The notes: generated from the letters alone by a model not told the origin. A stretch of DNA of 64,000 nucleotides from Azospirillum sp. TSH58 (GCF_003119115.1 NZ_CP022367.1:248001-312000), one strand, 5' to 3'; counted from the first letter of the stretch, positions 52,479 through 62,071 are shown. Program-made: numbers and translations.

Positions 52479-54553
52479 TGGGCGCTCCTTTCCACGATGA
52501 CGTTGCCGTAACCGTCGACGCGGGCGCTGAGGTCGGGGTCGATGACGGTGGTGGCGTCGGGCTGCTCCAGGATGGCCGGTCCCTGGATAAGCGCGCCGAC
52601 CGGCAGGTCGAGGCGGTTGTAGACCGCCGTCTCGTGCCACGCCCCGTCGAACCAGACGGGCCGCGCGCCGGTGTAGGCGCCCTCCACCGTCGTACCGGCG
52701 GCCGGAGCCAGCGCGGCGAGGTCGAAATGCGGGCGGCGGCCGATGGCGGCGGTGCGCAAATTGACAATCTTGGCGCCGACGCCCGGCAGCAGCCGGCTGA
52801 AGGAGGCCTGATAGGCGCGCTCGAAGGCGGCGCGGATGGTCTCCTCGTCGACGCCCGTGGTCCCGCTCTCGACCGTCACCGGCAGCGGCACGGCGACCGT
52901 GTGGGTCTGGCCGATGTAGTGCATGTCGAGTTCGAAGACGAGGTCGATGCGCTCGACGCTGAGGCCGGCGGATTCCACGACGGCGCGGGCGGCGGTCGCC
53001 TCCTCCACCATGCGGCGGTCGAGCGACGCGGCATCGATGCCGGCCAGCGGCAGGTTGACCGTCTGCACCTGATCGTGGCGGATGTCGGCGATGACGCAGC
53101 CGAGCGCCGAGGTCACGCCGGGGAAGCGCGGCACCAGCGCCGCCTTCAGCCCGACCTCCTTGATCAGCGCGCCGACATGCAGCGCGCCGCCGCCACCGAA
53201 GGGCACCGCGGCGAACTTGGCCGGGTCGTGGCCGCGCTCGATGGAGACGAGGCGGATGGCGCCGGCCATCTTGCTGTTGGCGATGCGCACCACCGCCTCC
53301 GCCGCCGCCATGACGTCGAGGCCCAGCGGCTCGGCGACGTGGGTGGCAATGGCGGTGCGGGCGGCGTCGACGTCGAGCCGGGCAAGCTTGCCGCCGATCG
53401 GACGCTCCGCGTTGATGCGGCCGAGCAGCACGTTGGCGTCGGTCAGCGTCGGGCGGGTGTTGCCCTGGCCGTAGCAGACCGGCCCCGGCCGCGAGCCGGC
53501 GCTCTCCGGCCCGACCTGGAGCATGCCGCCGGGATCGACCCCGGCGATGGAGCCGCCGCCGGCGCCGATGGTGGTGATCTCGATCATCGGGGTGCGGACG
53601 ACCAGGCCGAAGTCGATGGTGGTCTGGGCGGCCAGCATGGTCTGCCCCTCCACCACCAGCGACACGTCGAAGCTGGTGCCGCCGAGGTCGCCGGTGATGA
53701 CGTTGGGGAAGCCCGCCGCCTTGGAGATCGCTGCGGCGGCGATGACGCCGGCCGCCGGTCCGGACAAGGCGGTGCGCACCGGCAGGCGCCGGGCGGTGTC
53801 GGTGGACATGACGCCGCCGTTCGACTGGACGATGTGGAAGCGCCCGCCGAACCCCTCCCCCGCCAGCGCGTTGTCGAGCTTGGCGAGGTAGCTGCCGACC
53901 ACCGGCTGGAGATAGGCGTTGAGCGCGGTGGTCGAGGTGCGCTCGAACTCGCGGATTTCCGGCAAGATGCGCGACGAGCATTCGAGGTTGGCGTTGGGCC
54001 ACACCTCGCGCGCCGCCTCCAGCGCCGCCAGCTCGTTGGCCGGATTGGCGTAGGCGTTGATGAAGACGATGGCCAGCGCCTCCGCCCCCATGTCTGCCAG
54101 ACGGCGGGCGCAAGCGCGCACCTCCTCCGGATCGACGGCGGCGCGGACGGTGCCGTCGGCCAGCGTGCGCTCGGCCACCTCCAGCCGCATGTCGCGGTCG
54201 ACCACGGGGACGAAGTCGCCCCACAGGCCCCAGGTCTGGCGGCGATCGCGGCGGCGCATCTCCAGCACGTCGCGGAAGCCGGCGGTGGTGATGAGGCCGA
54301 CCTTGGCGCCCTTGCGCTCCAGCAGCGCGTTGGTGCCGACGGTGGTGCCGTGGACGATGGAGCCCAGCTCGGCGACCGCGCCGAAGCTCTGCAACCCGGC
54401 GAGGAAGCCGACCGCCTCGTCGCCGCGGTTGGACGGGACCTTGGCGGTGCGGAAGCTGCCGCGCGCCTCGTCGTAATGGAACAGGTCGGTGAAGGTGCCG
54501 CCGACATCGACGCCGACGATGGCACCGCGCGGAGTGGCGTTGCTCGTGCTCAT
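52475..54553 (-). CDS. hyuA: Hydantoinase/oxoprolinase subunit A (HyuA-like)
   Basis: A 692-residue ATP-binding subunit: GVDVGGTFTDLFHYDE (phosphate loop), GTTVGTNALLERKGAKVGLI, GGVMSTDTARRLPVRTALSG, VITGDLGGTSFDVSLVVEG, and VPFGGGGALHVGALIKEVGL. Length and motifs match the ATP-dependent hydantoinase A/5-oxoprolinase N-half family, which opens cyclic amides/imides. The B subunit gene lies directly upstream (19 bases). It may also act in a carboxylase-like complex (acetone carboxylase type), which cannot be excluded. Confidence 0.92.
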   Translation of the reverse strand: MSTSNATPRGAIVGVDVGGTFTDLFHYDEARGSFRTAKVPSNRGDEAVGFLAGLQSFGAVAELGSIVHGTTVGTNALLERKGAKVGLITTAGFRDVLEMRRRDRRQTWGLWGDFVPVVDRDMRLEVAERTLADGTVRAAVDPEEVRACARRLADMGAEALAIVFINAYANPANELAALEAAREVWPNANLECSSRILPEIREFERTSTTALNAYLQPVVGSYLAKLDNALAGEGFGGRFHIVQSNGGVMSTDTARRLPVRTALSGPAAGVIAAAAISKAAGFPNVITGDLGGTSFDVSLVVEGQTMLAAQTTIDFGLVVRTPMIEITTIGAGGGSIAGVDPGGMLQVGPESAGSRPGPVCYGQGNTRPTLTDANVLLGRINAERPIGGKLARLDVDAARTAIATHVAEPLGLDVMAAAEAVVRIANSKMAGAIRLVSIERGHDPAKFAAVPFGGGGALHVGALIKEVGLKAALVPRFPGVTSALGCVIADIRHDQVQTVNLPLAGIDAASLDRRMVEEATAARAVVESAGLSVERIDLVFELDMHYIGQTHTVAVPLPVTVESGTTGVDEETIRAAFERAYQASFSRLLPGVGAKIVNLRTAAIGRRPHFDLAALAPAAGTTVEGAYTGARPVWFDGAWHETAVYNRLDLPVGALIQGPAILEQPDATTVIDPDLSARVDGYGNVIVERSAQ

Positions 54554-54572
54554 GATCTTGGTCCCGAATTCG

Positions 54573-56321
54573 TCAGGCGGCGGAGGATTCGCGGAGCGCC
54601 GCGGTGGCGGCGATGTCGAGCGCGCCGTCGTCGGTCAGCGCCACGCCGTAGGCGCTGCGCGCCGCCTCGCGGCCGAGGTAGCCGAGCCGCACGTCGCGGG
54701 CCACGGCCTCCGCGTCGCGGCGGCGCGGGTCGCCCCAGCCACCGCCGCCGGGAGTCTCCAGCCGCACGCGCTGGCCGTCGCGGATCTTCACGTCGGTGAC
54801 CTTGGAGGCGAGCGGCGGCGATTTCTCGCCCTCGTCGCTCTGCCAGGTGAAGCGGTTCAGCGCGGCGGGCGTGCCGCCGGCCACCCCGAAGGGCGCGAAG
54901 ACGCCGCGCTCGCCCAGCAGGAAGACGTCGGCGGCGGTCAGCGCCTCGATCTCGTAGACCGCCCCCAGCCCGCCGCGGTGCAGGCCGGCCCCGGCGGAAT
55001 CCGGGCGTAGCGCCCATTGGGTGAACATCACCGGATAGGCCGCCTCCAGGATTTCCACCGGCGGGATGGTGGCGGTGGAGATCGGGTTGTTGGCGTGGTT
55101 CAGCCCGTCGCTCTCCGGGTTGCCGCCCAGGCCGCCGCCGAAGAAGGAGAACATCACCCAGCGCGAGCCGTCCGGACGGTGTCCGGCCAGCGACAGCGCG
55201 TTGATGGTGCCGAAGGGCGCGGCGGTGGCGCGGGCCGGATCGGCCAGGGCCAGCGCGCCGAACACCACGCCGATGACGCGCAGGATGGTCTCGGTGTAGC
55301 CGCCGACCGGCTTGGGCGGCTTCACCGCCAGCAGGGTCGTCTCGGGGATGACGAATGTGATCGGGTTGAGGCAGCCGGCGTTGGCCGGCACGTCGGTGAA
55401 GACATGCTTCAGCGCGACGTAGCAGCAGGCCACCGCCGTGGAATAGGCGATGTTGAGCGGCCCGGCGCAGGGTGCGGCGGAGCGGGAGAAGTCCAGCACC
55501 ATCCGGTCGCCCGTGATGGTCAGGTCGAGCGCGATCCGCAGCTTCTCCGACGTGATGCCGTCGTTGTCGAGATAGTCCTCGAAGCTGTAGGTGCCGTCGG
55601 GCAGCTTGGACAGGGCGCTGCGCATCAGCGCCTCGGCCCGCGCGGTGAAGGCGTCGAAGGCGGCGGCGACGGTGTCCTCGCCATGCTCGTCCAGCAGCTC
55701 GGTCAGGCGGCGCACGCCGAGGTCGAGCGCGTTGAGCTGCCCGTTCAGGTCGCCGTAGTTCGACACCGGAACGCGGGAGTTGGCGGCGAGGATCGCCAGC
55801 AGGTCGTGGTTCATCACCCCGGCCTTGACCAGCTTCACCGGCGGGAAGCGCACGCCCTCCTGGAAGCTGTCGGTGGCCCGCGCGTTGAAGTTGCCCGGCA
55901 CGTTCCCGCCGATATCGAGCCAGTGGCCGACCGACGCCATCCAGCAGAACAATTGCCCCTGGCGGAAGATCGGCCGCACCAGCCGGAAATCGTTCAGGTG
56001 GGTGCCGCCGTCGTAGGGGTCGTTGAACAGGAAGATGTCGTCGGGGTGCAGGTCGCCCTCCCGCGCCACCTTGTCGATCACCGCCTTGACCGCGAAGGCC
56101 ATGGCGCCGACGAAGATCGGCAGTCCGTTGGTGCCCTGCACCAGCGTGGCGCCGGTCTCGGCGTGGTAGAGGCCGTGGCAGGCGTCGCGCGCCTCGGCGA
56201 TGATCGGGTTGAAGGCGGAGCGGTAGAGCGTCGCGTCCATCTCGTCGGCGATCTGCTCCAGCCGGCCCTTCAGGACGGCCAGCGTGACGGGGTCGATCGT
56301 GGTGGTTTTCTGGGTGGTCAT
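54573..56321 (-). CDS. hyuB: Hydantoinase subunit B (HyuB-like)
   Basis: The 582-residue subunit has DPVTLAVLKGRLEQIADEMD, NPIIAEARDACHGLYHAETG, DIFLFNDPYDGGTHLNDFRL, GHWLDIGGNVPGNFNARATD and FSFFGGGLGGNPESDGLNHA, all of the HyuB/oxoprolinase B family. It pairs with HyuA for ATP-driven ring opening of a cyclic amide. Overlaps the lyase gene stop (ATGA). Confidence 0.92.
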   Translation of the reverse strand: MTTQKTTTIDPVTLAVLKGRLEQIADEMDATLYRSAFNPIIAEARDACHGLYHAETGATLVQGTNGLPIFVGAMAFAVKAVIDKVAREGDLHPDDIFLFNDPYDGGTHLNDFRLVRPIFRQGQLFCWMASVGHWLDIGGNVPGNFNARATDSFQEGVRFPPVKLVKAGVMNHDLLAILAANSRVPVSNYGDLNGQLNALDLGVRRLTELLDEHGEDTVAAAFDAFTARAEALMRSALSKLPDGTYSFEDYLDNDGITSEKLRIALDLTITGDRMVLDFSRSAAPCAGPLNIAYSTAVACCYVALKHVFTDVPANAGCLNPITFVIPETTLLAVKPPKPVGGYTETILRVIGVVFGALALADPARATAAPFGTINALSLAGHRPDGSRWVMFSFFGGGLGGNPESDGLNHANNPISTATIPPVEILEAAYPVMFTQWALRPDSAGAGLHRGGLGAVYEIEALTAADVFLLGERGVFAPFGVAGGTPAALNRFTWQSDEGEKSPPLASKVTDVKIRDGQRVRLETPGGGGWGDPRRRDAEAVARDVRLGYLGREAARSAYGVALTDDGALDIAATAALRESSAA

Positions 56322-57220
56322 GCCGCGTCCTCCCGCTTGGCGGAGGTGAAGTCCTTGTAGGTTTCGCCGAGCGCCAGCATCTCCGGCGTGCCGATGAGAT
56401 CGTTCAGCGCGTTGAAGTCGAACATGCGGTCGCGGAAGGGCTGGGTGGTGCCGTGGGCCGCCAGCGAGGCGTAATAGTCCTGCGCCTGCCGGGCCAGCGC
56501 CCGCACGATGCCGCCGGGGAAGATCACCAGCCGGTAGCCGAGGTCGCCGAGATCGGCGGCGGAGCTGATCGGGGTCTGCCCGCCCTCGACCATATTCGCC
56601 AGCAGCGGGCGGATGCCGCCGAGATCGGTGGCGATGGCGGAAAGCTGCTCGCGGCTCTTGGGCGCCTCGACGAACAGCACGTCGGCGCCGGCCTCGACAT
56701 AGAGGCGGGCGCGGTCGAGCGCCGCCGGGACGCCCTCCACCGCCACCGCGTCGGTGCGGGCGATGATCAGCGTGCCCTCGCTGGTCCGGGCGTCGACCGC
56801 CGCCTTGATCTTGCCGGCCATCTCGCCAGCCGGAATCACCGCCTTGTCGGTCAGGTGGCCGCAGCGCTTGGGGAAGCTCTGGTCCTCAAGCTGCAGGGCG
56901 GTGGCGCCGGCGCGCTCGAACATGCGCACGGTGCGCTGCACGTTGAGAGCGTTGCCGTAGCCGGTGTCGGCGTCCACCACCAGCGGCGTCGGCACGCGGT
57001 CGCGCACCAGCGCGATGGTGTCCGCCACCTCGCTGACCGAGACCAGCCCGATGTCGGGCCGGCCGAGCCGGGTGTAGGCGATGGCAGCGCCCGACAGGTA
57101 CAGCGCCTCGAACCCCGCCGCCGCCGCCAGCGAGGCGGTGAAGGCGTCGTAGACGCCGGGAGCCAGGACGACGCGGTCCTCGGCGAGCCGGTGTTTGAAG
57201 GTGAGATCGGGTCGGGTCAT
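56318..57220 (-). CDS. Isocitrate lyase/PEP mutase-family C-C lyase (PrpB/dimethylmalate lyase-like)
   Basis: A 300-residue TIM-barrel lyase: APGVYDAFTASLAAAAGFEA, VDADTGYGNALNVQRTVRMF with Mg-binding Asp pair, and QSFPKRCGHLTDKAVIPAGE containing the lyase signature KRCGH (Cys catalytic near residue 119). Family members cleave 2-methylisocitrate (PrpB) or 2,3-dimethylmalate (Dml) into pyruvate plus an acid. The intact Cys argues against PEP mutase/hydrolase function. It is coupled to PrpD upstream (one base) and HyuB downstream. Confidence 0.9.
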   Translation of the reverse strand: MTRPDLTFKHRLAEDRVVLAPGVYDAFTASLAAAAGFEALYLSGAAIAYTRLGRPDIGLVSVSEVADTIALVRDRVPTPLVVDADTGYGNALNVQRTVRMFERAGATALQLEDQSFPKRCGHLTDKAVIPAGEMAGKIKAAVDARTSEGTLIIARTDAVAVEGVPAALDRARLYVEAGADVLFVEAPKSREQLSAIATDLGGIRPLLANMVEGGQTPISSAADLGDLGYRLVIFPGGIVRALARQAQDYYASLAAHGTTQPFRDRMFDFNALNDLIGTPEMLALGETYKDFTSAKREDAA

Positions 57221-57221
57221 C

Positions 57222-58661
57222 TCAGACGCTCCCCCCGGCGGCGGCGGGCGCCGACAGAAGCCGGGTCAGGGTTGAAAGGTCGGCCGCGCGGTCGATCGAC
57301 GCGACGCAGTCGGCAATGGCGGCGGCGTGGGAGGCGCCCCAGACCGGACCGGCGAGGTCGGCGAACTTGGCGCGCACCTCGTCCGGGCTGTAGGGGTCCT
57401 CGGTGTCGCCCTTGTTGGTCAGCGCCTCCGCCTCGAAGCGCCGGCCGTCGGCCAGGGTCAGGCGGACGCGGGCCGGGCGCAGGCCGGGAAGGCGGGCGGT
57501 CAGGCCGCGGTCCTCGCGAACGGTCACCCGTCGGGCAAGCTCGCGGGTCGCCGCGTCCTGGCGGGCGCCGTCGCGGAAGGCGTCGGGGGTGGCGGCGCCG
57601 TTGGCGAGGAAGGTCGCCAGCGCGAAGGGCAGCGAGAATTTCGCCGCCAGCATGTTCTTCGGCTCGGGCCCGTCGAGCTGGGCGGCCCAGACATAGGTGT
57701 CGACCTCGATGGCCGCGACCTCCGCCGGGTCGATCCGCCCGCCGGCACGCGCCACGATGTCGCCCAGCGCGTCGAGCGCGCCGTGGGTGTAGCGGCAGGC
57801 GGCGTGGCGCTTGAAGTAGTTGCGGGCGATCTCCCAGCGCGTCCCCAGCTCCTCCACCATCAGCTCCGGGCGGAAGTCGGTGGCGATGACGCCGCCGAAC
57901 ACGCTGCCCACCCCGTCGGTCTCGCCGACGAAGCCGCTCGCCGCCAGATCCCAGGCGGTCAGGCCGAGCTGGTTCGACAGTCCGGCGTAGGCGTTGCGCA
58001 CCGTGCCGCCCTCCAGCATCGTCCGCCGGCTGGTGGCGAGGCCGAGGGTGGAGGCGATGTTGAGCGTCTCGATCATCATCGCCGCGTCGGCGCGGTTCAG
58101 GTGGGCGACGGCCAGCGCCGCCCCCGCCGTGCCCCAGGTGCCGTGCGGGTGGGTGGTGACCAGCAGCTTGGCGGCGATGCCGATGCGTGACCCGATCTCG
58201 TAGCCGAGCGCCAGCGCGGTCAGCAGGTCGGCGCCCGTCGCCTTCCGGCGCGGGCCGGCGGCGAGGAGGGCCGGCACGACGTGGATCGCCGGATGGCCGC
58301 GGGCGTACTGGTTGCCCTCGTCCAGCTCCAGCATGGTTCCGGCCACGCCGTTGAGGAAGGCGGCGGACCCGGCGGCGAACCCGCGCCCCGCGCCGATGGC
58401 CGGGCAATCAGCGCCAGGGCCGCCGGGACCGCCGGTTTCGGCGAGGCGGGCGGCGAGCGCGCGGCATTCCGGTTCCTGCATGCCGGCGACGATCACGCCG
58501 ACGCAGTCCAGCAGCACCAGCTTCGCCCGCTCCACCACCGGGGCCGGCAGGTCGGCGAAGGTCAGGCCGGCGGCAAAGGTGCCCCAACGGTCGAGCCAGG
58601 ACGGCCGGGCGGCGGCGAGCAGCGCGCTCGCCGGCTTGACGTCAAAGGACAGGCTTGTCAT
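57222..58661 (-). CDS. MmgE/PrpD family dehydratase
   Basis: A 479-residue protein of the 2-methylcitrate dehydratase/MmgE type: LPAPVVERAKLVLLDCVGVI at the start, GVAGTMLELDEGNQYARGHP, THPHGTWGTAGAALAVAHLN and HAACRYTHGALDALGDIVAR. The family dehydrates or epimerises hydroxy acids, including iron-sulphur-free methylcitrate dehydration. With a PrpB-like lyase next door it suggests a dehydration step in the same pathway. Start ATG at 58661; 26 bases after it towards LivF. Confidence 0.88.
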   Translation of the reverse strand: MTSLSFDVKPASALLAAARPSWLDRWGTFAAGLTFADLPAPVVERAKLVLLDCVGVIVAGMQEPECRALAARLAETGGPGGPGADCPAIGAGRGFAAGSAAFLNGVAGTMLELDEGNQYARGHPAIHVVPALLAAGPRRKATGADLLTALALGYEIGSRIGIAAKLLVTTHPHGTWGTAGAALAVAHLNRADAAMMIETLNIASTLGLATSRRTMLEGGTVRNAYAGLSNQLGLTAWDLAASGFVGETDGVGSVFGGVIATDFRPELMVEELGTRWEIARNYFKRHAACRYTHGALDALGDIVARAGGRIDPAEVAAIEVDTYVWAAQLDGPEPKNMLAAKFSLPFALATFLANGAATPDAFRDGARQDAATRELARRVTVREDRGLTARLPGLRPARVRLTLADGRRFEAEALTNKGDTEDPYSPDEVRAKFADLAGPVWGASHAAAIADCVASIDRAADLSTLTRLLSAPAAAGGSV

Positions 58662-58687
58662 GTCACCGCTCCCGAGCGGACGGCCCC

Positions 58688-59401
58688 TCAGAGGCCGAGA
58701 TAGGTGCGTTTCAATTCGGGGTCGCGCGCGATCTCGTCGGACGGTCCCGACAGCGCGAAGACGCCGTTTTCGAGGATGTAGGCCCGGCGGGCGACCTCCA
58801 GCGACTGGACGACGTTCTGTTCGACCAGCAGGATCGCCAGCCCGCCCGCGTTCAGCTTGCGGATCAGCCCGAACATCTCCTCCACCACCAGCGGCGACAG
58901 GCCGAGCGACGGCTCGTCGAGGATCAGCAGGAGGGGTTCGGCCATCATGCCGCGCCCGATGGCGAGCATCTGCTGCTCGCCGCCCGACAGCGTGCCGGCG
59001 AGCTGGCCCTCGCGCTCCTTCAGGCGGGGGAAGGTGGCGAAGATGCGCTCCAGGTTCCGCGCCCGGTTCGGCTTGCCGCGCCGGTAGCTGCCCAGCTCCA
59101 GATTCTCGCGGATCGACAGGTTGGGAAAGATCTTGCGGCCTTCCGGCACCTGGATCAGTCCCTCCTCCACGATGCGCGCGGCGGAGCGGCCGTCGATGCG
59201 CTTGCCGGCGAAGCGGATCTCGCCCGCCCAGGGCGGCAGCACGCCCGACAGCACCTTGTTCAGCGTCGTCTTGCCGACGCCGTTGGAGCCGAGGACCGTG
59301 ACGATCTCGCCGTCCAGCACGGCCATGTCGATGCCGCGCAGCACCTCGGTGGCGCCGTAGCCGGTCTTCAGTCCCTCTATGCTCAGAAGCGCCTCAGCCA
59401 T
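58688..59401 (-). CDS. livF: LIV-type ABC transporter ATPase, LivF
   Basis: The 237-residue ATPase has Walker A GSNGVGKTT, signature LSGGEQQMLAIGR and Walker B LLLILDEP. It ends PELKRTYLGL, typical for LivF. Overlaps LivG by eight bases. Powers uptake by the branched-chain/amide-type HAAT importer. Confidence 0.95.
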   Translation of the reverse strand: MAEALLSIEGLKTGYGATEVLRGIDMAVLDGEIVTVLGSNGVGKTTLNKVLSGVLPPWAGEIRFAGKRIDGRSAARIVEEGLIQVPEGRKIFPNLSIRENLELGSYRRGKPNRARNLERIFATFPRLKEREGQLAGTLSGGEQQMLAIGRGMMAEPLLLILDEPSLGLSPLVVEEMFGLIRKLNAGGLAILLVEQNVVQSLEVARRAYILENGVFALSGPSDEIARDPELKRTYLGL

Positions 59402-60140
59402 GGGCCGCCCCCTCCGCGTTCAGGCGGGCGGCGGCGCCGTGGCCGAGATAGGCCTCGATCACGCGGGGGTCGGCGCAGACGGCGGCGGGCCTGCCCTCGG
59501 CGATCATGCGGCCCTGCGCCAGCACATAGACGCGCTCGCACAGGTTCATCACCGCCTGCATGACGTGTTCGATCATCAGGATCGTCACCCCTTCGTCGCG
59601 GATGCCCCGGATCACCGGGATGATGTCGCGGATCTCCGACGGGTTCAGGCCGGCCAGCACCTCGTCCAGCAGCAGCAGCTTCGGCTCGGTGGCGAGCGCG
59701 CGGGCCAGTTCCAGCCGCTTGCGGCCGGCCACCGTCAGGCCGCCGGCCGGCCGGTCCAGCTCGGCCGCCAGCCCGACCCGGCGGGCCACCTCGCGCGCCT
59801 TGGCGATGGCGTCGGCGCGCTTGGCGTGGCGCAGATAGGCGCCGACCGCGATGTTCTCGCACACCGTCAGCCCGGCGAAGGGCTGGACGATCTGGAAGGT
59901 GCGGCCGATGCCGCGTTCGGCGCGGCGGTGCGGCTCCTCGCCGGTGATGTCGGTGCCCTCGAACAGGATCCGCCCGTCGCTCGGCGCGACGAAGCCGGAG
60001 ATCATCGAGAACAGCGTGGTCTTGCCGGCGCCGTTCGGCCCGATCAGGCCGACGATGCCGCCCGGCTCCAGCGCGAGCGAGGCGTTGTCCACCGCCATCA
60101 GCCCGCCGAAGCGCTTGGACACGCACTCAACGGCCAGCAT
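59394..60140 (-). CDS. livG: LIV-type ABC transporter ATPase, LivG
   Basis: The 248-residue ATPase starts MLAVECVSKRFGGLMAVDNA with GGAGG six bases upstream. Walker A is GPNGAGKTT, Walker B KLLLLDEVLAGLN. The signature reads LTVAGRKRLELARAL rather than the classic LSGGQ, a variant common in LivG proteins. It overlaps LivM by 14 bases. Confidence 0.95.
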   Translation of the reverse strand: MLAVECVSKRFGGLMAVDNASLALEPGGIVGLIGPNGAGKTTLFSMISGFVAPSDGRILFEGTDITGEEPHRRAERGIGRTFQIVQPFAGLTVCENIAVGAYLRHAKRADAIAKAREVARRVGLAAELDRPAGGLTVAGRKRLELARALATEPKLLLLDEVLAGLNPSEIRDIIPVIRGIRDEGVTILMIEHVMQAVMNLCERVYVLAQGRMIAEGRPAAVCADPRVIEAYLGHGAAARLNAEGAAHG

Positions 60141-61125
60141 GGGAAACCTCCTTGGCGCCGCGCGCCACCAGCCCGCGCCCACGGTCGCGCAGCCGCTCCA
60201 GCAGGCCCAGGATGCCGCCGCGGGCGAAGGCGACGGCCAGCACCAGAACGCTGCCGAAGACGATCAGGTCGATGCCGGGGATGCGGCCGGCGAACTGCTT
60301 GGCGAGTTCGCCCAGCCCGTGCAGGGTCAGGGCGCCCACCACCGGCCCGAAGACGGTGCCGACGCCGCCGATGATCGGGGCGAGCAGCAGTTCCACCGAG
60401 ATCCAGCTGCCGTAGGCGATGTGGGCGTCGATGTAGAGGAAATACTGGGCGTAGAGGCAGCCGGACAGCGCCGTCACCGCGCCCGACAGGGCGATGGCGC
60501 GCAGCTTCACCTTGAGCGAGTCGACGCCCAGCGCCTTGGCCGCGTCCTCGTTCTCGCGCACCGCGACGAGCTGCGCGCCGAAGCGGGAGCGCTGGATCCA
60601 GCGCGTCAGCAGCAGCACCCCGGTGACGAAGGCCAGGACCAGCCAATAGAAGACCGCGCGGTCGGCGAATTGCAGGTTGGCGGGATGGACGTCCAGCTTG
60701 ATCAGCAGGCCGGCGGCGCCGCCGGTGAAGGAGGCGGCGTTGGCGAGGATGCGGAACACCTCGGCGAAGGCCAGCGTCACCAGCGCGAAGTAGGAGCCGC
60801 GCAGGCCGGAGCGGAAGCTGAGGAAGCCGATGGTCCAGGCGACCGCCGCCCCCGCCGCCATCGCCGCCAGCAGCCCGGCCCAGGCGTTGACGCCGTAGCG
60901 CAGTTGCAGGATCGCCGTCACATAGGCGCCGGTGCCGAAGAAGGCGGCGTGGCCGAAGCTGAACTGGCCGCCGAAGCCGCCCAGGATGTTCCAGCCCTGC
61001 GCGCCCAGCGTCACGATCAGCGTGAAGACGAGGAAGTTCATCACCGGGCTGGACGTCACCACCAGCGGCAGCAGCGCGGCGAGGACGGCCAGGACGGCGA
61101 TCGGGATCAGGTCGCGCGCGGTCAT
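60127..61125 (-). CDS. livM: LIV-type ABC transporter permease, LivM
   Basis: A 332-residue inner-membrane permease with about nine hydrophobic helices, starting MTARDLIPIAVLAVLAALLP. It has the family loop GFGGQFSFGHAAFFGTGAYV and GGVGTVFGPVVGALTLHGL near the end. ATGA overlap with LivH. Confidence 0.94.
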   Translation of the reverse strand: MTARDLIPIAVLAVLAALLPLVVTSSPVMNFLVFTLIVTLGAQGWNILGGFGGQFSFGHAAFFGTGAYVTAILQLRYGVNAWAGLLAAMAAGAAVAWTIGFLSFRSGLRGSYFALVTLAFAEVFRILANAASFTGGAAGLLIKLDVHPANLQFADRAVFYWLVLAFVTGVLLLTRWIQRSRFGAQLVAVRENEDAAKALGVDSLKVKLRAIALSGAVTALSGCLYAQYFLYIDAHIAYGSWISVELLLAPIIGGVGTVFGPVVGALTLHGLGELAKQFAGRIPGIDLIVFGSVLVLAVAFARGGILGLLERLRDRGRGLVARGAKEVSHAGR

Positions 61126-61994
61126 GCCTTGGCTCCGAACAGGCCGGTCGGCCGCACCAGCAGCACGGCGATGAAGATCAGGAAGATGCCGATCTGCCCC
61201 AGGCTGTCGCCCAGCAGCAGGCCGCACAGGCTCTCCACCACGCCAATGAACAGGCCGCCCAGCAGCGCGCCGGGGAGCGAGCCCATGCCGCCCAGCACCA
61301 CAACGGTGAAGGCGACCAGCACGAAGGCGCTGCCGATGCGCGGGTTGACGTAGAAGGTCGGCATCAGCAGCGCGGCGGCCACGGCGAGGCAGGCGCAGCC
61401 CAGCCCGAAGGTGACGGCGTAGACGTGCGGCACGTCGATGCCGACCAGATTGGCGCCCAGCTTCTCCTTGGCGACGGCGCGGATCGCCTTGCCGGTGTCG
61501 GTGCGGTTCAGCACGAGCCAGAGCAGCCCGGTCACCACCACCGCCACCCCCAGCCCGATCACCCGCGGGTAGGAGAGCAGCAACGGCCCCAGAGCGACCA
61601 CCTGGAACGAATAATCGGTGTCGAGCGTGCGGGTGTCCGACTGGAACAGCGCCAGCAGCACATTCTCCAGCACGATCGACAGGCCGAGCGTGACCAGCAG
61701 GATGTTGCCGTCGTCGCCGTGGCTGGCCGGCCCGATGACGAAGCGCTGCAGCCCGTAGCCCAGCACGAACATCAGCGGCACCAGGGGCACGATCACCAGA
61801 TAGGGGTCGAGGCCGAGCCAGGCCCAGGCGACCCAGACGGCGAACATCGCGCAGGTCAGCAGCGCGCCGTGGGCGAAGTTGATGATGTGGAGCACGCCGT
61901 AGATCAGCGTCAGGCCGAGGGCGATCAGCGCGTAGACCGCGCCGGTCATCAGCCCGTTCAGCGCCGCTTCCAGGATGATCTGAGGTGAATACAT
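61122..61994 (-). CDS. livH: LIV-type ABC transporter permease, LivH
   Basis: A 290-residue permease with about eight hydrophobic helices; it has GAVYALIALGLTLIYGVLHI, GALLTCAMFAVWVAWAWLG, VVLGGMGSLPGALLGGLFIG and ends LVRPTGLFGAKA, the LivH signature. It follows the binding-protein gene after a 109-base gap with a hairpin. Confidence 0.95.
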   Translation of the reverse strand: MYSPQIILEAALNGLMTGAVYALIALGLTLIYGVLHIINFAHGALLTCAMFAVWVAWAWLGLDPYLVIVPLVPLMFVLGYGLQRFVIGPASHGDDGNILLVTLGLSIVLENVLLALFQSDTRTLDTDYSFQVVALGPLLLSYPRVIGLGVAVVVTGLLWLVLNRTDTGKAIRAVAKEKLGANLVGIDVPHVYAVTFGLGCACLAVAAALLMPTFYVNPRIGSAFVLVAFTVVVLGGMGSLPGALLGGLFIGVVESLCGLLLGDSLGQIGIFLIFIAVLLVRPTGLFGAKA

Positions 61995-62023
61995 GGCAGC
62001 CCGCGCATGAGGGAAATGGTTCC

Positions 62024-62071
62024 CCCCGCCCGACCGGGCGGCCGCTGCGCGGCGCCGCGGGACGGGCGGGG
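62024..62071 (-). promoter_or_regulatory. Intercistronic inverted repeat between binding protein and LivH genes
   Basis: CCCCGCCCG (62024-62032) pairs with CGGGCGGGG (62063-62071) around a 30-base GC-rich loop. Such hairpins after periplasmic-binding-protein genes often stabilise the upstream mRNA and lower downstream expression. No T-run, so not a strong terminator. Confidence 0.5.

Noticed and set aside
52478..54799. Plus-strand open frame of about 770 codons opposite hyuA
   Set aside because: Antisense shadow of hyuA and hyuB; composition (Arg/Gly/Asp/His-rich) is that of reverse-frame GC-rich DNA.
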